Below are positions 22,136-22,462 of a DNA stretch of 22,462 nucleotides, in pieces. Each line of letters opens with the position of its first letter. Position 1 is the stretch's first letter. Made by a program: the position numbers and the translations under genes. Below the pieces are notes generated by a model. It was not told where the DNA came from and searched no databases. It saw only the letters and a program-made list of their open reading frames with translations. Origin of the DNA: Polaromonas sp. UBA5171 (GTDB lineage: Bacteria; Pseudomonadota; Gammaproteobacteria; Burkholderiales; Burkholderiaceae_C). The stretch spans positions 1,274 through 23,735 of the forward strand of contig DHWX01000126.1 of assembly GCA_002413395.1 (NCBI GenBank). The letters are read 5' to 3'.

Positions 22136-22462
22136 TCAGTTTCCGGCCGACTTTGAAAAGAGATTAAACACCACGACGCCGACAATAATGAGCGCCATGC
22201 CCAGCATGCCGGTCAGATCAATCTTTTGTTGGTGAAAGATGAAAGCGGCAATGCTGATTAGCACAATGCCCAGGCCCGACCAGATCGCGTAGGCTACGCC
22301 CGTGGGAATGGTTTTCATGGCGACGGTCAGCAAGAACAGGGCGATTCCATAACCCGCGGCGGCAATGAGTGAAGGCGCCAGGCGGGTGAAGCTGTCACTG
22401 GACTTCAATGCTGTGGTGGCGATGACTTCGGTAATGATGGCGATGCCTAGCAGCCTGTCGGG
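22136..22462 (-). CDS. Small multidrug resistance (SMR) family transporter, N-terminus cut by window edge
   Basis: The frame continues past the in-frame TTG at 22408 to the window edge, adding 18 codons that read RLLGIAIITEVIATTALK. Only the first few residues are missing. Four membrane helices are visible: LLGIAIITEVIATTALK, SLIAAAGYGIALFLLTVAM, TGVAYAIWSGLGIVLISIAAFIF and MLGMALIIVGVVVFNLF. The Glu in ITEVIATT corresponds to the essential Glu14 of EmrE, and IPTGVAYAIWSGLGIVLI is the SMR signature. The protein would work as a small dimer exchanging protons for cationic drugs or guanidinium-type compounds. About 108 residues are present, the normal SMR length. EmrE/SugE subtype is not decided, though the KTIPTGVAYAIWSG stretch is closer to EmrE. 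Confidence 0.93.
   Translation of the reverse strand, partial: PDRLLGIAIITEVIATTALKSSDSFTRLAPSLIAAAGYGIALFLLTVAMKTIPTGVAYAIWSGLGIVLISIAAFIFHQQKIDLTGMLGMALIIVGVVVFNLFSKSAGN

Overview
The window looks like chromosome of a betaproteobacterium of the order Burkholderiales, closest in style to Comamonadaceae such as Rhodoferax or Polaromonas. The reasons are a tandem pair of cyanophycin synthetases with a cyanophycin-associated ABC transporter and DUF1854 gene, a second-type infA with a C-terminal tail, and several small proteins typical of that order. A DUF3494 ice-binding-type lipoprotein hints at a cold or ice-associated habitat. This placement is inferred from gene content; no search was run.

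Layout. 1-687 (minus): a lipoprotein ending in pentapeptide repeats, cut by the window edge. 1477-2331 (plus): ice-binding-like lipoprotein. Both are flanked by long stretches without recognisable genes that look like eroded DNA. 3302-11268: a complete integrated filamentous phage (inovirus) of about 7.95 kb, bounded by 19-bp direct repeats. The right repeat is the 3' end of a tRNA-Ser(UGA) gene. Read on the minus strand the phage carries an unknown protein, a rolling-circle replication initiator, an ssDNA-binding protein, small membrane and zinc-ribbon proteins, the major coat protein, a terminator, a 19-residue mini-protein, a TspB-type adsorption protein, a DUF2523 minor coat protein, a Zot-type assembly ATPase, and a resolvase-type serine recombinase that is frameshifted. 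A small regulator and a small membrane protein lie on the plus strand, with paired operators and a large inverted repeat between them. No secretin gene is present, so export presumably uses a host secretin.

11758-12944: a conserved small protein, infA and a secreted cysteine-containing protein. 13162-21152: the cyanophycin locus. Two translationally coupled synthetases (a full-length CphA and a CphA2-like protein with a dead Mur-ligase P-loop) are transcribed leftward. The ABC exporter-type protein and the DUF1854 protein, also translationally coupled, are transcribed rightward from a shared intergenic region. 21229-22462: a TonB-C-like lipoprotein, a 44-codon relic of xdhC, and an SMR-family transporter cut by the window edge.

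The most interesting points: (i) the regulator's stop codon is completed by host tRNA sequence, so the protein should be 26 residues longer in the excised phage circle; (ii) the 19-residue ORF overlaps the adsorption gene by ATGA; (iii) the phage recombinase carries a single-base frameshift; (iv) the HxxEHxxxE motif of the cyanophycin synthetase N domain is kept in the CphA2-like protein but lost in the full-length CphA.
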